A DNA stretch of 51,838 nt from an uncultured Alphaproteobacteria bacterium (GCA_944391725.1 CALXUQ010000004.1:1-51838); one strand, 5' to 3'. Shown: positions 18,456 through 29,730, counted from the stretch's first letter. Notes: generated from the letters alone by a model not told the origin. Numbers and translations are program-made.

Positions 18456-19091
18456 ATGGTAAAAATCGCCCCCAGCATATTGTCTGCCAATTTTGGAAAT
18501 TTGCAAACCGAGATAGAAAACCTCGATAAATCCGGAGCAGATTTAATTCATTTAGATATTATGGACGGGAATTTCGTCCCCAATCTGACTTTTGGCCCCG
18601 GCGTGGTCAAGGCACTGCGTCCGCATACCAAATTGCCCTTTGATGCTCATTTAATGGTTAACAACCCCGACGAGATGATACCCTGGTTCATTGCTGCCGG
18701 TGCTGATATTATTACGGTTCATGCCGAAACTTGTCCTCATTTAGACAAGACCTTACACACCATCCGCGCCTATGGCCTAAAAGCCGGAGTAGCCCTAAAT
18801 CCGGCCACACCGGAGAGCGTTTTGGAATATGTATTAGACAAGCTGGACATGGTTTTGGTGATGAGTGTTAACCCCGGATTTGGCGGCCAGAAGTTTATTG
18901 AAAGTTCCTTAAATAAAATTGCCAAAGTCAAATCCTTGATAGGCGAACGTCCGATAGAAATTGAGGTCGACGGCGGTATCAATCCGCTGACTGCGGCGCG
19001 TTGTATTTCGGCCGGAGCAGATATTTTGGTTGCCGGCACGGCGGTTTTTGCCGGTGGTGAATATGCCCGCAACATTGAATCTTTAAGGTAA
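18456..19091 (+). CDS. rpe: Ribulose-phosphate 3-epimerase
   Basis: 211 residues. It interconverts ribulose 5-phosphate and xylulose 5-phosphate, the latter being a transketolase substrate. TIM-barrel signatures are present: APSILSANF, HLDIMDGNFVPNLTFGP, DAHLMV, MSVNPGFGGQKF and EVDGGI. AAAGGAG precedes the ATG. phoB follows 59 bases after the stop on the same strand. Confidence 0.96.
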   Translation: MVKIAPSILSANFGNLQTEIENLDKSGADLIHLDIMDGNFVPNLTFGPGVVKALRPHTKLPFDAHLMVNNPDEMIPWFIAAGADIITVHAETCPHLDKTLHTIRAYGLKAGVALNPATPESVLEYVLDKLDMVLVMSVNPGFGGQKFIESSLNKIAKVKSLIGERPIEIEVDGGINPLTAARCISAGADILVAGTAVFAGGEYARNIESLR

Positions 19092-19150
19092 TTTTAAGAC
19101 AATATCGGTTATGCTAAGCACAATATACAGAATTGTTACTGGAGGACAGA

Positions 19151-19852
19151 ATGAAACACACGGTGCTGATTGTCGAAGATGAAGAAGCTTTAGCTTTAGT
19201 TCTCAAATATAATCTTGAGAAAGAAGGTTATAATGTGGTTTGGGAGCCTCGCGGCAGTAAGGTTGTTTCCGTAGTTGAAAAAGAGCGCCCTTCAGTAATT
19301 TTGCTTGATTGGATGTTGCCGGAGCTCTCCGGAGTTGAAATTTGCAAACAAATTCGCAACAAGCCCGATATTAAGAATATCCCGATAATCATGCTCACTG
19401 CCAAAGGTGAAGAAGAAGACAAGATTAAAGGTCTGTCTTCCGGCGCCGATGACTATGTGACCAAACCTTTTTCCATTCCCGAGCTGATGGCCCGCGTCAA
19501 AACCAACATCCGCCGCGCCCCCGAACCGGTCACCGAAAAAGAATTGGTCTTTGAAGACATTGTCATGGATATGGAAACCAAAAAAGTGCACCGTGGCGAG
19601 AATTACATTCACTTAGGCCCGACCGAGTTTCGTCTGCTTAAAACTTTAATGGAAGTTCCGGGTAAAGTTTTTTCGCGTGAGTATTTGCTCAAAACCGTAT
19701 GGGGTGACAATATCTATGTTGAATCCCGCACGGTTGACGTTCACATTCGCAGACTGCGTAAATCCTTAAACGAATACGGTCCGGATTATATTCGCACGGT
19801 TCGTGCCACCGGCTATTCACTAGACAGCAATATGCCCGACGAAGAAGAATAA
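19151..19852 (+). CDS. phoB: PhoB-type response regulator
   Basis: 233 residues. The receiver domain has the acidic pair VEDEE, the phosphorylation site D53 (LLDWMLPELSG) and K in DDYVTKPF. The C-terminal winged helix matches the OmpR/PhoB class (LGPTEFRLLKTLME, SREYLLKTVWG, RTVDVHIRRLRKSL, RTVRATGYSLD). It is closest in style to PhoB, the phosphate-limitation regulator, but no phoR, pst or phoU genes lie in the window, so the signal is uncertain. ATG at 19151 with GGAGGA before it was preferred over an upstream TTG. Confidence 0.85.
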   Translation: MKHTVLIVEDEEALALVLKYNLEKEGYNVVWEPRGSKVVSVVEKERPSVILLDWMLPELSGVEICKQIRNKPDIKNIPIIMLTAKGEEEDKIKGLSSGADDYVTKPFSIPELMARVKTNIRRAPEPVTEKELVFEDIVMDMETKKVHRGENYIHLGPTEFRLLKTLMEVPGKVFSREYLLKTVWGDNIYVESRTVDVHIRRLRKSLNEYGPDYIRTVRATGYSLDSNMPDEEE

Positions 19853-19931
19853 GGTGCCATACCGGCAGTTTTGCTTTCAAAAATTTCCTTGCTAATTGTC
19901 ACATTCTGGGGCACAATGGCTCCAAATGTAA

Positions 19932-21068
<1,137 letters not shown>

Positions 21069-21069
21069 G

Positions 21070-22023
21070 ATGGAAAAATGCACCAACCAAAGCGTTGAAC
21101 AATTTGTAGATTCTTTTCGCCAGGACAACCGCGGCGAGGGATTGCGAGTATTTGTGGCCGGAGGTTCGCGTTCTGGTTTGGACCCGATTTATGTTGAAGA
21201 ATGCTATAATCTGGGCCGCAAAATTGCCAAGATGGATTTTCGGCTTGACTTTGGCTTATCAAGTTCCGGCATTATGGGTGCGGTGGCCAGAGGTGTTTTA
21301 GACGGTTGGAACAAAAAACAATGTGCCGGAGCCCCGATTCAAGGTATCACCACCAAGGAATATTACAGCCTGTATCAAACTGATGAGATTTTGAGCCAAA
21401 TAGAAGATGTCATTGTGGCTCAGACCTTAGAAGAGCGCAAACAAAAATTGCTCAATGCCGACTTTGTGGTTTTTGCCCCCGGCGGAGTAGGAACACTAGA
21501 TGAGTTGGCCTATGATTGCGTGGCCATGCAAGACGGATTTTTGCAAATAAAGCCTTTTATCTTGTATAATGTTGAGGGCTATTTTCATCACTTGGTCGAG
21601 TTTTTAAAGAGCATTGCCGCTCATGGTTTTGCCGACCCCATACCTTTCATTGTGGTAGATGATAGCTATGAGTTAGGTATTGTGTTTCGCTTGCTTAAAT
21701 GTCGCTATCAAAAAGGCAATACCACCTCTGAGGCTTATACCGCCACCCGAAAATTGATATACGAATTGCCATACTTCATTCGCCAAAAAACTGCCAATCC
21801 CGACAAGCATATTGAAACCATGGTCGAGGAGATGCAAGAGATTAATCTTCATGGTAGTGCCGAACAAAGAAGTGAACTGGCCGATGAAATTGAGCGCGCC
21901 TATCTTGAAAAAGAAATCGAACGAATGTATGACCGCCTTGCTAAGACCGGAAGAGATACGGCCGTTGTGAGCGACAAGTTAACCAAACTCCGCCAAATGC
22001 GTAAACAAAACAAAAAGATATAA
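21070..22023 (+). CDS. LOG-family (lysine decarboxylase-like) Rossmann protein
   Basis: 317 residues. The family signature FAPGGVGTLDEL (PGGxGTxxE) is present near residue 137, after an AGGSRSG nucleotide-binding-like loop near residue 31. Members of this fold are mostly phosphoribohydrolases that release adenine or cytokinin-type bases from nucleotides; it is longer than the compact LOG type, with a charged 100-residue C-terminal helical region. It starts one base after the tgt stop, with its ribosome site inside tgt. Confidence 0.8.
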   Translation: MEKCTNQSVEQFVDSFRQDNRGEGLRVFVAGGSRSGLDPIYVEECYNLGRKIAKMDFRLDFGLSSSGIMGAVARGVLDGWNKKQCAGAPIQGITTKEYYSLYQTDEILSQIEDVIVAQTLEERKQKLLNADFVVFAPGGVGTLDELAYDCVAMQDGFLQIKPFILYNVEGYFHHLVEFLKSIAAHGFADPIPFIVVDDSYELGIVFRLLKCRYQKGNTTSEAYTATRKLIYELPYFIRQKTANPDKHIETMVEEMQEINLHGSAEQRSELADEIERAYLEKEIERMYDRLAKTGRDTAVVSDKLTKLRQMRKQNKKI

Positions 22024-22039
22024 GTAAAGAGGGGGATAA

Positions 22040-22930
22040 ATGTTTGCGGTTTTTATGGCATTTTTGGCCCCGATACTTCATTCTTTTTGCAATTTGCTGG
22101 ATTCGCATTTTGCCAATAATCTGATTAAGAGCAACAGCGCGGTAATTTTTTACAATTCTTTGACCAATGTTTTGGTCATACCGGTTTTGTTTTTGTTTGG
22201 AGTTCCGCAAGCCATCACTTGGGAACAATTGCCTTTTTTGGTGATTATTGCAGCTACCGAAACTTTTTATTTACTTCCCTATTATCACGCTTTGCGGCGG
22301 ATAGATACCTCGGTCACCAGTGCTTTATTTTCGCTTTCTGGCGTGCTCATTCCGATAATGGCCTGGTTTTTGGTAGATGAAAAATTGAGCGCGATGCAAT
22401 ATTTTGGTTTTGGGGTAATTATTGCCGCCAGCATCGCCTTAAACTTGGAACATCCCCGCAAGATTCGGCTCAATTCGGCTTTTTTCCTAATGTCGGCTGT
22501 GGCTGTGATGTTAGCTTTTCAGGCAGTGTGCTATAAATATGCAGTAGATAACTTGGACTGGGTCACTGCCGTCTTTTATACTCTGGTGCTTTCCACCTTG
22601 ATGAGTTGCGCTTTTCTGCTGTTTGGCAAAACCAGACAAGATATTGTCTCGGCTTTCCCGACTTATCGCCGCAATTTTCACTATTTTTTGCTCAATGAAA
22701 TTGTGTACCAAGGCGGCGAACTTCCCTCACTGTTTGCGCTTTCGGTTTTGCCGGTAGTCGCGGTTGAAGGCATCGGCGCCACTCAGCCGATTTTTGTGCT
22801 GTTGTTTGGAATGGCGTTGCATCGCGTATATGGCAAGCGCTTCAAAGAAAATTTCCACGCCGAACATATTTACAAAAAACTGCTCTGTTTCGGACTGATT
22901 GCGCTGGGTGTAATTTTGATATTGCGATAA
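22040..22930 (+). CDS. EamA/DMT-family transporter
   Basis: 296 residues with about ten membrane segments in two repeats, as in the drug/metabolite transporter family. The second segment of the first repeat carries the usual LLPYYHALRRIDTSVTSALF motif; the end of each repeat has a G(F/L)xxI-type helix. Substrate cannot be predicted. GAGGGGG lies before the ATG. It is 16 bases from the LOG-family gene, so they are probably co-transcribed. Confidence 0.85.
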   Translation: MFAVFMAFLAPILHSFCNLLDSHFANNLIKSNSAVIFYNSLTNVLVIPVLFLFGVPQAITWEQLPFLVIIAATETFYLLPYYHALRRIDTSVTSALFSLSGVLIPIMAWFLVDEKLSAMQYFGFGVIIAASIALNLEHPRKIRLNSAFFLMSAVAVMLAFQAVCYKYAVDNLDWVTAVFYTLVLSTLMSCAFLLFGKTRQDIVSAFPTYRRNFHYFLLNEIVYQGGELPSLFALSVLPVVAVEGIGATQPIFVLLFGMALHRVYGKRFKENFHAEHIYKKLLCFGLIALGVILILR

Positions 22931-22993
22931 AAGCGTTTACAACTGAGCTTATTTTGCTATATATTGAAGCAAATTAACAATGAGGGTAAAACA

Positions 22994-24757
22994 ATGACCG
23001 ATAATGTATTTAAGTTTTTGTGGAAATATTTATCCAAGCTTAAGTTTTTGTTTTTTGCGGTTTTGCTCTCAGTGATTTTGGGCGAGGCTTGCGTGCGGGT
23101 GGCTTTGTACTATGCCTCTGAGATTGTCGAAACTCTGTCTTCTGCCGCAGATAGGAAAGAGGTTTGGTATACCGCATTGGGCTTTGCCGGCCTAACGGCA
23201 ATTTTTCTGTTTTTGAAAGGTGTATTACTCAATGTCGTTATCTTCATTGAGGCGCGCTTTTTGCCCAAATATAATACCTATGTAGCCAAAGATTTGTTTA
23301 ACTACGCCCACCAACATTCCACAGCTTTTTTTGCCGAAGAAATGGCCGGCAATATTTCTTCCAAAATCAAGACCATAATTGATAATAGCTATTACATTTA
23401 TTACAACCTGCTCTGGGGTTTTGTGTCACCCAGCGTGGCGCTTTTGATAAGCTTTGGCTTTATCTGGCATATTAACTGGGAGCTCGGAATGCTGATGTTG
23501 GTACTAAATTGTCTGCTGATATGGTTGATATATACTTTAAGCAAGAAATTAGCGCCCTATTCCGAAACCCGCTCTCGGCTGATGTCAGAAGCCAACGGTG
23601 GCTTGGTGGATAGCATTACCAATGCCTCTTTGGTAAAAAATTTCAGCAACTTTATTGCCGAGAAAAGCCGCTATTTCCGCGAAATGCGCAAAGCCGCCGA
23701 GGCCGACAGAATAGAGACCATTCAGTTTGGCAAAATTTTTCTGACCCAAGGGATGTGCCGCGCCCTGATGGAAGCCATTTTTTATGCCCTGCCGATTTGG
23801 TATTGGTACCGTGGTGAGATTAGTGTCGGCCAGTTTGTGCTTATCCAAAGTCTGATTATAACTTTGAGCGGCTTGTATAATATGCTCTCCATGCAGTTTA
23901 TGCAGTTTTTCAAACTCTATGGTGGGATTCGCGATGGATTGAAACTATTGGCACGTCCCCGCGAAGTAGTTGATGTTAAAGGCGCCAAAAAACTAAAAGT
24001 CCGCCATGGTGATATTGCCTTTTCGCATATTGAATATCATTACAAGGGCTCTGAGCCGCTGTTTTCTGATTTTAATTTAGAAATCCGCGGTGGAGAAAAA
24101 ATTGGCTTGGTCGGACGTTCTGGTTCCGGCAAATCCACCTTGATAAAATTGCTCTCGCGTTATTATGATTTGCAGTCGGGCGAGATAACGATAGATGGCC
24201 AAAACATTGCCTTGGTCACGCAAGATTCCCTGCGCCGGCAAATTGCGCTCATTCCTCAAGACCCAAGCTTGTTTAACCGCAGTATTATGGAAAATATCCG
24301 CTATGGTAACCTAAAAGCCAGCGATGAAGAAGTCTATGCCGCCGCCAAAAAAGCCTATTGCCACGATTTTATTATGGCTCTGCCGCAAGGCTATGAGAGT
24401 AAGGTTGGTGAACGAGGAGTGATGCTCTCCGGCGGCGAAAGACAGCGCATAGCCATTGCCCGCGCCATTTTGAAAAATGCCCCGATTCTGATTTTAGATG
24501 AGGCCACCTCGGCTTTAGATAGTGAGAGTGAAAGATATATTCAAGATTCGCTAAAAAACCTCATGGAAGGCAAAACCGTAATTGCCATTGCGCACCGCCT
24601 GTCCACGCTCAAAGAGATGAACCGCTTGGTGGTAATGGAACACGGCAAAATCATCGAGCAAGGCAGCCACAGTGCACTTTTGCGCAAAAAGGGCGTGTAT
24701 AGCAGTTTTTACGATTTGCAGTCTTCCGGCTTTTTGAAACTTGATAGTGAAGACTAA
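22994..24757 (+). CDS. ABC exporter, fused membrane and ATPase domains
   Basis: 587 residues. An N-terminal six-helix membrane domain (about 1-320) is joined to an ATPase with Walker A GRSGSGKST, Q-loop ALIPQDPSLF, signature LSGGERQRIAIARAIL, Walker B ILILDEATSALD and H-loop AIAHRLST. This is the half-transporter layout of MsbA-like and multidrug exporters; it would act as a homodimer. It may move lipids or drugs. The ATG at 22994 was chosen over the TTG-like start at 22964. Its stop overlaps the dnaJ stop on the opposite strand by four bases. Confidence 0.92.
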   Translation: MTDNVFKFLWKYLSKLKFLFFAVLLSVILGEACVRVALYYASEIVETLSSAADRKEVWYTALGFAGLTAIFLFLKGVLLNVVIFIEARFLPKYNTYVAKDLFNYAHQHSTAFFAEEMAGNISSKIKTIIDNSYYIYYNLLWGFVSPSVALLISFGFIWHINWELGMLMLVLNCLLIWLIYTLSKKLAPYSETRSRLMSEANGGLVDSITNASLVKNFSNFIAEKSRYFREMRKAAEADRIETIQFGKIFLTQGMCRALMEAIFYALPIWYWYRGEISVGQFVLIQSLIITLSGLYNMLSMQFMQFFKLYGGIRDGLKLLARPREVVDVKGAKKLKVRHGDIAFSHIEYHYKGSEPLFSDFNLEIRGGEKIGLVGRSGSGKSTLIKLLSRYYDLQSGEITIDGQNIALVTQDSLRRQIALIPQDPSLFNRSIMENIRYGNLKASDEEVYAAAKKAYCHDFIMALPQGYESKVGERGVMLSGGERQRIAIARAILKNAPILILDEATSALDSESERYIQDSLKNLMEGKTVIAIAHRLSTLKEMNRLVVMEHGKIIEQGSHSALLRKKGVYSSFYDLQSSGFLKLDSED

Positions 24758-25911
24758 GCCACCGACTTGAACAAATCTTTAATCTTGTCCAAGAAACCTT
24801 TGCTTTCGGGTTGGCAGCTGTCATCTTGACTAATAGAGCGAAATTCTTCCAAAAGTTCTTTTTGACGGGGAGTTAAGTTAACCGGAGTTTCGACCCTAAG
24901 ACGTACGAATAAATCGCCCCGATTTTTAGAGCGTAGCACGGTCATACCCTGATTTTTGAGCCGAATTTGCTGGTCGTTTTGTGCTCCGGCCGGAATTTCA
25001 AGTTCAATTTTTTCACCATCAATTGCCGGAATTTCCAGTTTGCCGCCTAATGCCGCACAAGTCATCGACACCGGAATCTGCGCATAAAGATTAGCCCCCT
25101 CGCGGCTGTATAATTTGTGTTGTTTAACACTGATAAACACGTATAAATCGCCGTTTGGACCGCCGTGTAAGCCGGCCTCTCCGCCACCGCTGATACGCAT
25201 TCTGGTACCATCTTCGATTCCGGCCGGAATTTTGACTTTAATTTCTTTTTCTTCACCGATAACCCCGGCACCTTTACAGTCTTTGCAAGGTTCTTTAATG
25301 ATACGGCCTTTCCCGCGACATTTCGGACAAGTTGTTTCCACAATAAAGAAACCGCCTTGTTGCTGGCGGACTTTACCGCTGCCATGACAATCCGGACAAA
25401 CTTCCGGTTCTTTACCATCGGCCGTACCATGTCCATGACAAGTTTCACAAACTTTGGTTGAAGGGATTTTGATATCCTTTTCAAGCCCAAAAAATGCCTC
25501 TTCCAAGCTGATTTCGAGATTATAGCGCAAGTCAGCACCGGCTTGAGCATAAGAGCGTTGCTGCCCCCGAGCGCCTCCTCCCATGAAATCGGAAAAAATA
25601 TTTTCAAAGATATCGGAAAATCCGCCGGCTCCGAAATTAAATTCAAATCCCCCAAAAGGATTAGCGCCGCCCATACCGCCGTTTTTGAAGGCCTCATGCC
25701 CATAACGGTCATAAGCGGCACGTTTTTGCTCGTCTTTCAACACATCATAAGCTTCGTTAATTTCCTTAAAATGGAGTTCGGCCTCTTTGTCTCCGGGGTT
25801 GCGGTCAGGATGATATTTCATCGCCAAACGCCGATACGATTTTTTAAGTTCTTCACCGCTACAGTCACGGCTAACTTCCAGTAGTTCGTAATAGTCTTTT
25901 TCCGTACTCAT
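24754..25911 (-). CDS. dnaJ: Chaperone DnaJ
   Basis: 385 residues. DnaJ delivers unfolded proteins to DnaK and stimulates its ATPase. The J domain holds the HPD motif (MKYHPDRNPG), followed by a Gly/Phe-rich linker, four zinc-binding CxxCxGxG repeats (CETCHGHG, CPDCHGSG, CPKCRGKG, CKDCKGAG) and the C-terminal substrate domain. It lies 174 bases downstream of dnaK with a terminator between, so it probably has its own promoter. Confidence 0.97.
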   Translation of the reverse strand: MSTEKDYYELLEVSRDCSGEELKKSYRRLAMKYHPDRNPGDKEAELHFKEINEAYDVLKDEQKRAAYDRYGHEAFKNGGMGGANPFGGFEFNFGAGGFSDIFENIFSDFMGGGARGQQRSYAQAGADLRYNLEISLEEAFFGLEKDIKIPSTKVCETCHGHGTADGKEPEVCPDCHGSGKVRQQQGGFFIVETTCPKCRGKGRIIKEPCKDCKGAGVIGEEKEIKVKIPAGIEDGTRMRISGGGEAGLHGGPNGDLYVFISVKQHKLYSREGANLYAQIPVSMTCAALGGKLEIPAIDGEKIELEIPAGAQNDQQIRLKNQGMTVLRSKNRGDLFVRLRVETPVNLTPRQKELLEEFRSISQDDSCQPESKGFLDKIKDLFKSVA

Positions 25912-25947
25912 AATTTTTCAACTCAATTAAGTTCTTGCAAGTTAATT

Positions 25948-25979
25948 AGTATTTAGGGATTCGAAATTGCAAAGTCAAG
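25948..25979 (-). promoter_or_regulatory. Possible heat-shock or sigma-70 promoter of dnaJ
   Basis: On the minus strand, CTTG (25976-25979) is followed after 18 bases by CCTAAATACT (25948-25957), which departs from the alphaproteobacterial heat-shock consensus CYTATNTNNG at two places. The same region also contains TTGACT, a sigma-70-like -35 box. Confidence 0.3.
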
Positions 25980-26039
25980 CTTTTCCGCGCGGATAGCCAA
26001 AAATAAGCCACAAAGATAGGCCAAACATTTAAAAATCAA

Positions 26040-26063
26040 AAACCCCGAAAAGATTCGGGGTTT
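26040..26063 (-). terminator. Terminator after dnaK
   Basis: Stem AAACCCCGAA against TTCGGGGTTT (26040-26063). On the minus strand a T-rich stretch follows. Confidence 0.85.
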
Positions 26064-26085
26064 CGATTGTTAGGCTTTAAGCTGT

Positions 26086-27993
26086 TTATTTGACTTCTTC
26101 AAAATCAGCATCAACAACTTTGTCATCTTTCGGCTGTTCGGCGCTTGCGGCTTCCGGACCGGCGGCACCGGCAGCTTGAGCAGCTTCGGCTTGTTGTTTA
26201 TACATAGCCTCGCCGAGTTTGAGAGAAGCCTGCATCAAAGCATCGGTACGCTCTTTGATGTTAGCGGCATCATCAGCTTCCATAGCCGACTTCAAGGTTT
26301 TGATAGCTTCCTCAATCTGAGACTTATCAGCCGCACTGATTTTATCACCGTTTTCTTTAAGAGTTTTTTCGGTGGTGTGGATCAAAGCTTCAGCCTGATT
26401 GCGAACTTCTACCAATTCTTTTTTCTTCTTATCGGCTTCGGCATTAGCTTCAGCGTCTTTAACCATTTTTTCGATATCAGCATCAGACAAACCGCCGGAA
26501 GCTTGGATTCGAATAGCTTGCTCTTTGTTGGTAGCCTTATCTTTAGCCGATACGTTTACAATACCGTTGGCATCAATATCGAAGGTAACTTCAATTTGCG
26601 GCATACCACGCGGTGCAGGCGGAATACCGACCAAATCAAACTGACCCAAGAGCTTGTTGTCGGCGGCCATTTCGCGTTCACCTTGGAAGACACGAATGGT
26701 AACTGCAGTCTGACCATCATCGGCAGTCGAGAAGACTTGCGATTTGCGGGTCGGGATAGTGGTGTTACGGTCAATCAAACGAGTGAATACACCGCCCAAG
26801 GTTTCAATACCCAAAGACAACGGAGTAACATCCAACAGCAACACGTCTTTAACATCGCCCATCAAGACACCACCCTGAATAGCAGCGCCAACCGCCACCA
26901 CTTCATCAGGGTTAACGCCTTTGTGAGGCTCTTTGCCGAAGATTTCCTTAACTTTTTCTTGAACTTTCGGCATACGGGTCATACCACCAACCAGAATAAC
27001 CTCGCTGATTTCATTTGCTTTCAAGCCGGCATCAGCCAAAGCTTTTTTGCAAGGCTCAATCGTGCGGTCAATCAAATCTTCAACCAAAGATTCGAGTTTA
27101 GCACGGGTTAATTTGATATTGAGGTGTTTCGGGCCGGTTGCGTCAGCCGTAATAAACGGCAGGTTAACTTCGGTCTGAGTGGTTGAAGAAAGTTCGATTT
27201 TAGCTTTTTCGGCAGCTTCTTTTAAGCGTTGCAGAGCCAAGCGGTCATTTTTAAGATCAATACCGGTTTCTTTCTTAAACTCATCGGACAAATAGTTAAC
27301 AATACGTTGGTCAAAGTCTTCACCGCCAAGGAATGTATCACCGTTAGTAGATTTCACTTCGAACACGCCGTCGCCAATTTCCAAAATGGAGATATCGAAA
27401 GTACCACCACCCAAGTCATAAACGGCAATGGTACCGCTGGCTTTTTTATCCATACCATAAGCCAAAGCAGCTGCAGTCGGCTCGTTGATAATACGCAAAA
27501 CTTCCAAACCGGCAATTTTACCGGCATCTTTAGTAGCCTGACGTTGCGAGTCATTGAAATAAGCCGGTACGGTAATAACCGCTTTTTCGATTTTTTCGCC
27601 AAGATAGCTTTCGGCATATTCCTTAATTTTCTGCAATACGATAGCTGAGATTTGAGACGGAGCATATTTCTGTCCTTTAACCTCAACCCAAGCATCGCCG
27701 TTATCGCCCGGAATAATCTTAAACGGTACCAAAGTTTTATCTTTGGCAACTTCCGGAGAATCATAACGACGACCGATTAAACGTTTGATAGCAAACAAAG
27801 TGTTTTCCGGATTGGTTACAGCCTGACGTTTTGCCGGAAAACCGACCAAACGCTCATTATCCGTAAACGCTACCATAGACGGGGTAGTTCTTGCCCCTTC
27901 GGTGTTTTCCAAAACCTTAGCTTCTCCGCCTTCCATAACGGCAAAGCAGGAGTTTGTAGTACCAAGGTCAATACCGATTACTTTATTGCTCAT
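26086..27993 (-). CDS. dnaK: Chaperone DnaK (Hsp70)
   Basis: 635 residues, full length. The ATPase domain has [31 protein letters not shown] and [15 protein letters not shown]. The substrate domain follows with [14 protein letters not shown]. The lid ends in an acidic EEVK-type tail that binds cofactors. A grpE gene is not in the window. A heat-shock promoter lies 54 bases upstream of the start, and GAAGGG precedes the ATG. Confidence 0.98.
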   Translation of the reverse strand: MSNKVIGIDLGTTNSCFAVMEGGEAKVLENTEGARTTPSMVAFTDNERLVGFPAKRQAVTNPENTLFAIKRLIGRRYDSPEVAKDKTLVPFKIIPGDNGDAWVEVKGQKYAPSQISAIVLQKIKEYAESYLGEKIEKAVITVPAYFNDSQRQATKDAGKIAGLEVLRIINEPTAAALAYGMDKKASGTIAVYDLGGGTFDISILEIGDGVFEVKSTNGDTFLGGEDFDQRIVNYLSDEFKKETGIDLKNDRLALQRLKEAAEKAKIELSSTTQTEVNLPFITADATGPKHLNIKLTRAKLESLVEDLIDRTIEPCKKALADAGLKANEISEVILVGGMTRMPKVQEKVKEIFGKEPHKGVNPDEVVAVGAAIQGGVLMGDVKDVLLLDVTPLSLGIETLGGVFTRLIDRNTTIPTRKSQVFSTADDGQTAVTIRVFQGEREMAADNKLLGQFDLVGIPPAPRGMPQIEVTFDIDANGIVNVSAKDKATNKEQAIRIQASGGLSDADIEKMVKDAEANAEADKKKKELVEVRNQAEALIHTTEKTLKENGDKISAADKSQIEEAIKTLKSAMEADDAANIKERTDALMQASLKLGEAMYKQQAEAAQAAGAAGPEAASAEQPKDDKVVDADFEEVK

Positions 27994-28046
27994 AATTTAT
28001 CACCCTTCTTTAAGTTTCGATTTAACTAACTATTTATTGCTATACC

Positions 28047-28078
28047 CTTATATAGGTAGGGTAAATTTTAGATGCAAG
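28047..28078 (-). promoter_or_regulatory. Heat-shock (RpoH, sigma-32) promoter of dnaK
   Basis: Read on the minus strand, CTTG (28075-28078), 18 bases, then CCTATATAAG (28047-28056). This fits the alphaproteobacterial consensus CTTG-N17/18-CYTATNTNNG at every defined position. It is about 54-85 bases before the dnaK ATG. Confidence 0.8.
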
Positions 28079-28123
28079 CCTTGGGCGATATTTTTTGAAA
28101 TTTTTTTAGAAATTTTTTTTGAT

Positions 28124-29611
28124 TTAGTGATGAGCGATAACGTATCCGTTGTTGCCGTCAACAGCGGTGTTGGCATAACCAAAATCAATCGAGTTCATGG
28201 AATGGATTCTAAATAAGGTTTCGCCTTGTTCGACCTTGTCGCCGACCTTTTTGAGCAAGTCGAGTCCGGCTCCCGGATTTTGCGATGCTCCGGCCAAAAC
28301 CCCGATACGATTAATCCGTGTGTTATCAATACTTTCGACATATCCGCTTTCAGAAGCCACAATATCGCGGGTCAAATGCCCCAGTGTTGGTTGCGGAGCT
28401 TTGCCTTGAGCATGAATAATGCGGTTCATGCTTTCAAGAGCGCGACCGGAGTTAAGAATTTCTTTGGCCACAAAATAACCTTGCCCGCCCCGCAGTTTGG
28501 GGTCAAAGTCGATGATTCTTCCGGCCAAGAATAAAGATTTTTCGCGCAAATCTTGCGGAGCATCATCTTTGTTGCGCAACACTTTCATCACATCGCGAGC
28601 TTCGAGCACAGCGCCAATACCATTGCCGATTGGTTCGCTACCATCAGTGATAACCGCATCGACCTCGATTCCCATTTGGTCGCCGACATATTCGATTAGT
28701 TTTCTAAGCCGCATGGCATCTTGAGTAGTTTTAATGCGTGAGTTTGGACCAACCGGAATATCAATCACGAGGTGAGTGATACCCATTGCAATTTTAATGG
28801 CGAGGATTGAAGAAATCAGATGTTGCTGTTGAGTAATGCCGATTTGCCGTTCAACAGAAGATATAAGACGGTTGGCCACGGCAATTTGCAAGCCGCTATG
28901 GCAGACCAAAGCACCACGATTTTCGGCAATCAGCTTTTTGAGTTGGGTTTCATCAAGGTCGACGTTGGCAAGCACACTCATAGTATCGGCCACACCGGCG
29001 CAAGAACTAAGCGAGCGCGAGGCGGTCTTGGGAATGGGCAGACCATAGGCCGATACAATTGCCGTAATAATAATGTCGGTTTTATTACCGGGGATACCGC
29101 CCAAGCAGTGATGATCGACCACAATCCCCTCATTATCCCAACTGATAGTTTGGTTGCCGACTAAAGATTCGGTCATTGCCAAGACCTCGGGCGGGGTCAT
29201 AAACGAACCGGATGCAACTAAGAAAGCGGCAATATCCATATTAGAATAGCGCCGATTGGTGATATCGGTAATAATGGCTTGGTATTCGTTGGGGCTTAAG
29301 ATATTTCCGGCAATTTTGCGTTTGATTGAAGAAACACTGGGCGGAGGTGGTGTAAGTGCCAAGGTAATGTTTGCGCCTTCAGGTAAGTTAATTTGTTCAA
29401 AAGCCTCGGTGTTAAGTGCGAGCTGATCAGGGCTGACTATAGATTCGTCATCAACAATGTTAAGGAAGGCATAGATAGGCTTGGCGCCTCCATGAATTTC
29501 TACTTTGGTCATAAATTTGATATCATCAAGCTTATAGGCCACGCAGTCTTTATGCAGATATGCAACATTTTCATTAAAAGAAGTGATAGGTAAATGTTTT
29601 AATGTCAGCAT
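28124..29611 (-). CDS. Thymidine/AMP phosphorylase-family enzyme
   Basis: 495 residues from ATG 29611 (a GGGA six bases upstream supports it over TTG 29623). After an 80-residue N-terminal extension comes the glycosyltransferase family 3 fold of DeoA: NRRYSNMDIAAFLVA, VDHHCLGGIPGNKTD, SLSSCAGVADTMSVLA, and C-terminal barrel-sandwich residues. Length and the extension match the archaeal AMP phosphorylase/thymidine phosphorylase group (TIGR02645-like) rather than classical 440-residue DeoA. It phosphorolyses a nucleoside or nucleotide; which one cannot be settled here. No ribose-1,5-bisphosphate isomerase or RuBisCO gene is visible nearby. Confidence 0.88.
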   Translation of the reverse strand: MLTLKHLPITSFNENVAYLHKDCVAYKLDDIKFMTKVEIHGGAKPIYAFLNIVDDESIVSPDQLALNTEAFEQINLPEGANITLALTPPPPSVSSIKRKIAGNILSPNEYQAIITDITNRRYSNMDIAAFLVASGSFMTPPEVLAMTESLVGNQTISWDNEGIVVDHHCLGGIPGNKTDIIITAIVSAYGLPIPKTASRSLSSCAGVADTMSVLANVDLDETQLKKLIAENRGALVCHSGLQIAVANRLISSVERQIGITQQQHLISSILAIKIAMGITHLVIDIPVGPNSRIKTTQDAMRLRKLIEYVGDQMGIEVDAVITDGSEPIGNGIGAVLEARDVMKVLRNKDDAPQDLREKSLFLAGRIIDFDPKLRGGQGYFVAKEILNSGRALESMNRIIHAQGKAPQPTLGHLTRDIVASESGYVESIDNTRINRIGVLAGASQNPGAGLDLLKKVGDKVEQGETLFRIHSMNSIDFGYANTAVDGNNGYVIAHH

Positions 29612-29730
29612 CGCCATTCCCAAAGATTAATCATAGTGTTAGAAATATCATATTTTTATTTATGATTAGTTAATGCGGAAGAGAGGCAAGGGGTAATAAA
29701 ATCCGCTTGCAAATTCTGCGAGATTAGATA

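Noticed and set aside
26176..27111. 311-residue plus-strand frame inside dnaK
   Set aside because: Antisense shadow of dnaK; no ribosome site or recognisable protein.
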